A DNA stretch of 64,000 bases. Origin: Bryobacteraceae bacterium. Its GTDB lineage: Bacteria > Acidobacteriota > Terriglobia > Bryobacterales > Bryobacteraceae. Shown here in pieces: positions 61,387 to 64,000 of this stretch. Location of the stretch: positions 87,064-151,063 of the forward strand of contig JAICJH010000007.1 in assembly GCA_025928545.1 (NCBI GenBank), read 5' to 3'. The translations under genes were made by a program, and so were the position numbers. Below the pieces are notes generated by a model that saw only the letters and a program-made list of their open reading frames with translations, did not search any database and had not been told where the DNA came from. Position 1 is the stretch's first letter. Every line of letters begins with the position of its first letter.

Positions 61387-62712
61387 GTGCCAGAAACTGC
61401 CGTCCTTATGCCCCCGCAAGGGGAAGCACTTATTGAGAAAATTCGGTCGAAAACAGCCCGTGTTGGAGTTGTCGGGCTGGGATATGTCGGTTTGCCGCTC
61501 GCCGTGGAATACGCCGCGGAAGGTTATCAGGTTGTAGGGATCGACCTCAACCAGACAAAGGCAGACCGGGTGAACGCGGGCGATTCCTACATCGGCGACG
61601 TTCCCTCGGGCGTGATGGCTCCGCTGGTCAAGGCCGGACTGCTGACCGCCACCACCGATTTCTCGGTCATTGCCGATCTCGATACCATCAACATCTGCGT
61701 CCCCACTCCCCTCCGGAAAACGAAAGATCCGGACATGAGCTACATCGTGAACGCGTGCGAAGAAATTGCGAAATACTTCCACGCCGGGATGCTGATCATT
61801 CTGGAATCGACAACGTATCCGGGCACGACCGATGAGCTTGTCCGCCCGATTCTGGAACGGGGCGAACTCAAGGCCGGCGAGGACTTTTTTCTCTGTTTTT
61901 CTCCCGAACGCGTCGATCCTGGCAACGCTAAATATCAGACCAGGAACATTCCAAAAGTCGTTGGCGGCTTCACTCCGGCCTGCACCGAAGTGGGCCGGGT
62001 CTTCTACTCCCAGGCGCTCGAACACGTTGTTCCGGTTGGCTCCACTCAGGTGGCCGAGATGGTCAAGCTGCTGGAAAACACGTTCCGGATGATCAATATC
62101 GGGCTTGTGAACGAAATTGCCGTGATGTGCGACGGTATGGGAATCAACGTCTGGGAAGTCATCGACGCCGCCGCGACCAAGCCGTTTGGCTTCATGCCCT
62201 TTTATCCTGGACCGGGCTTGGGCGGCCACTGCATTCCGATTGACCCCTTTTACCTTTCGTGGAAAACGAAACAGGCGGGCATTGAGGCGCGATTCATCGA
62301 ACTGGCTGGCTATATCAACGGCAATATGCCGCATTTTATCGTCGAAAAGGTGCAATCTGCCCTGAACAACGTCGCGAAACCGGTCAAGGGATCGCGCATT
62401 CACGTCCTGGGCGTAGCCTACAAACGGGATATCGACGACGTCAGGGAATCGCCGGCGCTGGACATCATTCACCTCCTCCTGCGACGGGGCGCCACAATTT
62501 CCTATTCGGATCCTTACGTTCCCGAGATCACGATAGACGGCGGACGGCTTCTCGCCGGGGGTGAGGCCGAACTTGCCGAAGCCGACTGCGTCCTGATCGT
62601 TACCGACCATAAGGTGTTCGACTATAAGTCCTTGCCCGGCAAGGCGAAACTGATCGTGGACACCCGCAACGCGCTCAAAGGCGCCCAAGCGGCGAATATT
62701 GTGCGGCTTTAG
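61387..62712 (+). CDS. UDP-glucose/UDP-GlcNAc-type nucleotide-sugar 6-dehydrogenase
   Basis: 441 residues from GTG 61387, which has AAAGGA just upstream; ATG 61408 and GTG 61366 are alternatives. NAD-binding VGVVGLGYVGLPLAVEYA (about 26-43), INICVPTPLRKTKDPDMSY, LESTTYPGTTDEL, FSPERVDPGN, KLLENTFRMINIGLVNE and catalytic-Cys motif GLGGHCIPIDPFYL. A C-terminal domain has GVAYKRDIDDVRESPALDI. The enzyme oxidises C6 of a UDP-sugar twice to the uronic acid for surface polysaccharide. The sequence is closest in pattern to the WbpA/WecC group, so UDP-GlcNAc is a possible substrate. It overlaps or abuts the dapF-like gene. Confidence 0.9.
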   Translation: MPETAVLMPPQGEALIEKIRSKTARVGVVGLGYVGLPLAVEYAAEGYQVVGIDLNQTKADRVNAGDSYIGDVPSGVMAPLVKAGLLTATTDFSVIADLDTINICVPTPLRKTKDPDMSYIVNACEEIAKYFHAGMLIILESTTYPGTTDELVRPILERGELKAGEDFFLCFSPERVDPGNAKYQTRNIPKVVGGFTPACTEVGRVFYSQALEHVVPVGSTQVAEMVKLLENTFRMINIGLVNEIAVMCDGMGINVWEVIDAAATKPFGFMPFYPGPGLGGHCIPIDPFYLSWKTKQAGIEARFIELAGYINGNMPHFIVEKVQSALNNVAKPVKGSRIHVLGVAYKRDIDDVRESPALDIIHLLLRRGATISYSDPYVPEITIDGGRLLAGGEAELAEADCVLIVTDHKVFDYKSLPGKAKLIVDTRNALKGAQAANIVRL

Positions 62713-62756
62713 CCGCCCTCCGGCAGGAATCGCCGCAAAATACCTTCGATACGGGT

Positions 62757-62785
62757 TTGACATTGGGAATCTCTAGTCGCATCAT
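62757..62785 (+). promoter_or_regulatory. Candidate promoter of the FecR-like gene
   Basis: -35 TTGACA (62757-62762, consensus), 17-base spacer, -10 CATCAT (62780-62785). The predicted start falls about 12 to 13 bases before ATG 62805, leaving a short leader that still holds GAGGCGAAA as a ribosome site. Confidence 0.55.
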
Positions 62786-62804
62786 CTATATAGAGGCGAA
62801 ATCC

Positions 62805-64000
62805 ATGTCCACAGGCCGTTCGGTCTTATCTACCGCCGCATTGATCGTTTTGACGGGTGCTTTCTGCGCTGCACAGAACATTGCGCCGTCGCACTCCGGA
62901 ACCGTCCACTACTTCGAAGGCGACGTAACCGTCGATGGCGTCAAGCTGGTTTCCCAGGTGGCGCGTTTTACCGAGCTCAAGGAGCAGGGCGTCCTTCAGA
63001 CGGGACTGGGGCGTGCTGAGATTCTGTTGACGCCCGGCGTTCTCCTCCGCGTCGGCGAAAACAGCTCGGTGAAGATGCTGGACAACCGCCTGATGAGTAC
63101 CCGCGTGGAATTCCTCTCCGGTATTGCGATGGTGGAAGCTGTCGACGATTCCGGCACGACCATCAAGGATCCGCCCGTAACGATCGTCTACAAGGATTTC
63201 GAAGCTCAGCCGCTGCACTACGGCGTTTTTGAGATCACCTCAAACCCGGACAAGGTTCGCGTCTTCAAGGGCGAGGCCAAAGTCATGGGTAACGGCACAT
63301 CCGTTAACGTCAAGGACGGGAATCTGGTGAATCTCTCCACGACAATGGCAACCGCAAAATTCGACGCCAAGGTGGGTGACGATCTTTATATCTGGTCGCG
63401 GGACCGGTCTGCTTATCTCGCCGCGGGCAATATGGCCTCGGCACGCCAGTTGGCGACTTCAGGATATGGCGGCTTTGGCCCGAATGCTTACGCGGGCGCA
63501 GGTTGGAATCCTGGCATGTGGCGGGGCTTCAACGGCGGCTGGTATTACAACCAGTCGTTGAACATGTATTCGTTCCTGCCGTTTTCGGGCGCCAGTCTGA
63601 GTCCGTTCGGATACGACTACTTCAACCCGGTGACAATCTCCAACGTCTACGTTCCTGGCTATTACTGGTCCGGATCGGGTGGATCGCGCACCAGCGCAAC
63701 CACTGGCGTTCCGTTATCGGCTCTGCCGACGTCGACCGCGACGCGCAACAGTTCCACACAGCTTCCCCGCCTGGGCGTAACAGCCACATCGCGGCCGACG
63801 CTTTCCGCGCCGATGCGCGGAACAGAAGTCGACGCCCCTGTCTCATCGTTGTCGGGACGGAATAACGGCTTCAATCTGACAGGCCAGAACAATCCAGGAC
63901 AGTCCAACATCAACTCGGCGCCGGTAAACAACGTTCAGATGTCGATGCCCGCGCCTGTCATGTCGGCACCCATGCAGAGCGCAGCTCCGGCGGCGGCAGC
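62805..64000 (+). CDS. Secreted FecR-like protein with Gly/Tyr/Trp-rich region, 3' end outside the window
   Basis: An open frame of 398 codons from ATG 62805 to the last base; no stop is reached. Signal peptide SVLSTAALIVLTGAFCAAQ. The FecR-like part (about 25-190) has GTVHYFEGDVTVDGVKL, LQTGLGRAEILLTPGVLLRVGENSSVKML and VRVFKGEAKVMGNGTSVNVKDG. A Gly/Asn/Tyr/Trp region follows (about 225-300, WNPGMWRGFNGGWYYN). The remainder is Ser/Pro/Ala/Met-rich and probably disordered. It is like the DUF6600 proteins at 28.8-32.6 kb in order of parts but lacks the WxPYxxGxW repeat. Envelope location inferred. Confidence 0.75.
   Translation, partial: MSTGRSVLSTAALIVLTGAFCAAQNIAPSHSGTVHYFEGDVTVDGVKLVSQVARFTELKEQGVLQTGLGRAEILLTPGVLLRVGENSSVKMLDNRLMSTRVEFLSGIAMVEAVDDSGTTIKDPPVTIVYKDFEAQPLHYGVFEITSNPDKVRVFKGEAKVMGNGTSVNVKDGNLVNLSTTMATAKFDAKVGDDLYIWSRDRSAYLAAGNMASARQLATSGYGGFGPNAYAGAGWNPGMWRGFNGGWYYNQSLNMYSFLPFSGASLSPFGYDYFNPVTISNVYVPGYYWSGSGGSRTSATTGVPLSALPTSTATRNSSTQLPRLGVTATSRPTLSAPMRGTEVDAPVSSLSGRNNGFNLTGQNNPGQSNINSAPVNNVQMSMPAPVMSAPMQSAAPAAA

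Overview
The window looks like chromosomal DNA of an Acidobacteriota member of the Bryobacterales/Solibacteraceae type. The grounds are TIGR03435-family secreted proteins in tandem, an acidobacterial VWFA-related protein, paired DUF1549/DUF1553 and DUF1501 proteins, DUF6600/FecR proteins, a DUF5117 metalloprotease and high-GC codon use. I see no rRNA, tRNA, CRISPR array, prophage or intact insertion sequence. Most genes lie on the minus strand in tightly packed operons, many joined by ATGA or TGATG stop/start overlaps.

Layout. 1-2.8 kb: the 5' part of an RlmI-like rRNA methyltransferase, then engB and rho with a clear terminator. 2.8-7.5 kb: a DUF3011/glycine-zipper protein coupled to a 50-residue CxxCxGxG mini-protein, then a BlaI - M56/TonB - Tat-aminotransferase operon whose palindromic operator sits on a probably leaderless promoter. 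7.7-12.6 kb: lineage-specific genes of low information, a coupled 40-residue leader ORF and a mosaic of two gene fragments that recur elsewhere in the window. 12.6-19.4 kb: three cyclic-di-GMP enzymes (PAS/GAF-GGDEF-EAL, GAF-GGDEF, membrane GGDEF). 19.5-26.2 kb: an operon of a YtrA-type GntR regulator, an ABC ATPase, two paralogous membrane proteins with large extracytoplasmic domains and three TIGR03435 genes, one of them frameshifted at its signal peptide. 26.2-32.6 kb: a diheme PQQ dehydrogenase and two DUF6600/FecR proteins. 32.7-37.3 kb: galU, a DUF3667 protein, a glyoxalase-fold protein coupled to a PQQ sugar dehydrogenase, and a prolyl aminopeptidase.

37.3-51.4 kb is the most striking block. 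Ten consecutive minus-strand genes with almost no spacing are headed by an ECF-type sigma factor. They continue with a zinc-finger/FecR giant protein, two ABC-2 exporter pairs, a DUF5117 metalloprotease, the DUF1549/DUF1553 and DUF1501 pair and a Tat-exported beta-propeller. 51.5-54.3 kb: a cupin, a sigma-54-dependent activator and a single-domain response regulator. 54.5-64 kb (plus strand): argG, two small proteins, an O-antigen ligase, a POTRA-like secreted protein (minus), a PfkB kinase, a GT39-like membrane glycosyltransferase, a DapF homologue with both catalytic cysteines replaced by serine, a nucleotide-sugar dehydrogenase and a FecR-like protein that runs off the end.

Recurring regulatory theme: at four genes (blaI, gntR, the aminopeptidase and the PfkB kinase) a good -10 hexamer ends about seven bases before the start codon and no Shine-Dalgarno sequence is present. 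This predicts leaderless mRNAs. In the first two, the regulator's own dyad operator overlaps that promoter. All functional calls come from reading translated sequence and motifs; no database search was run.
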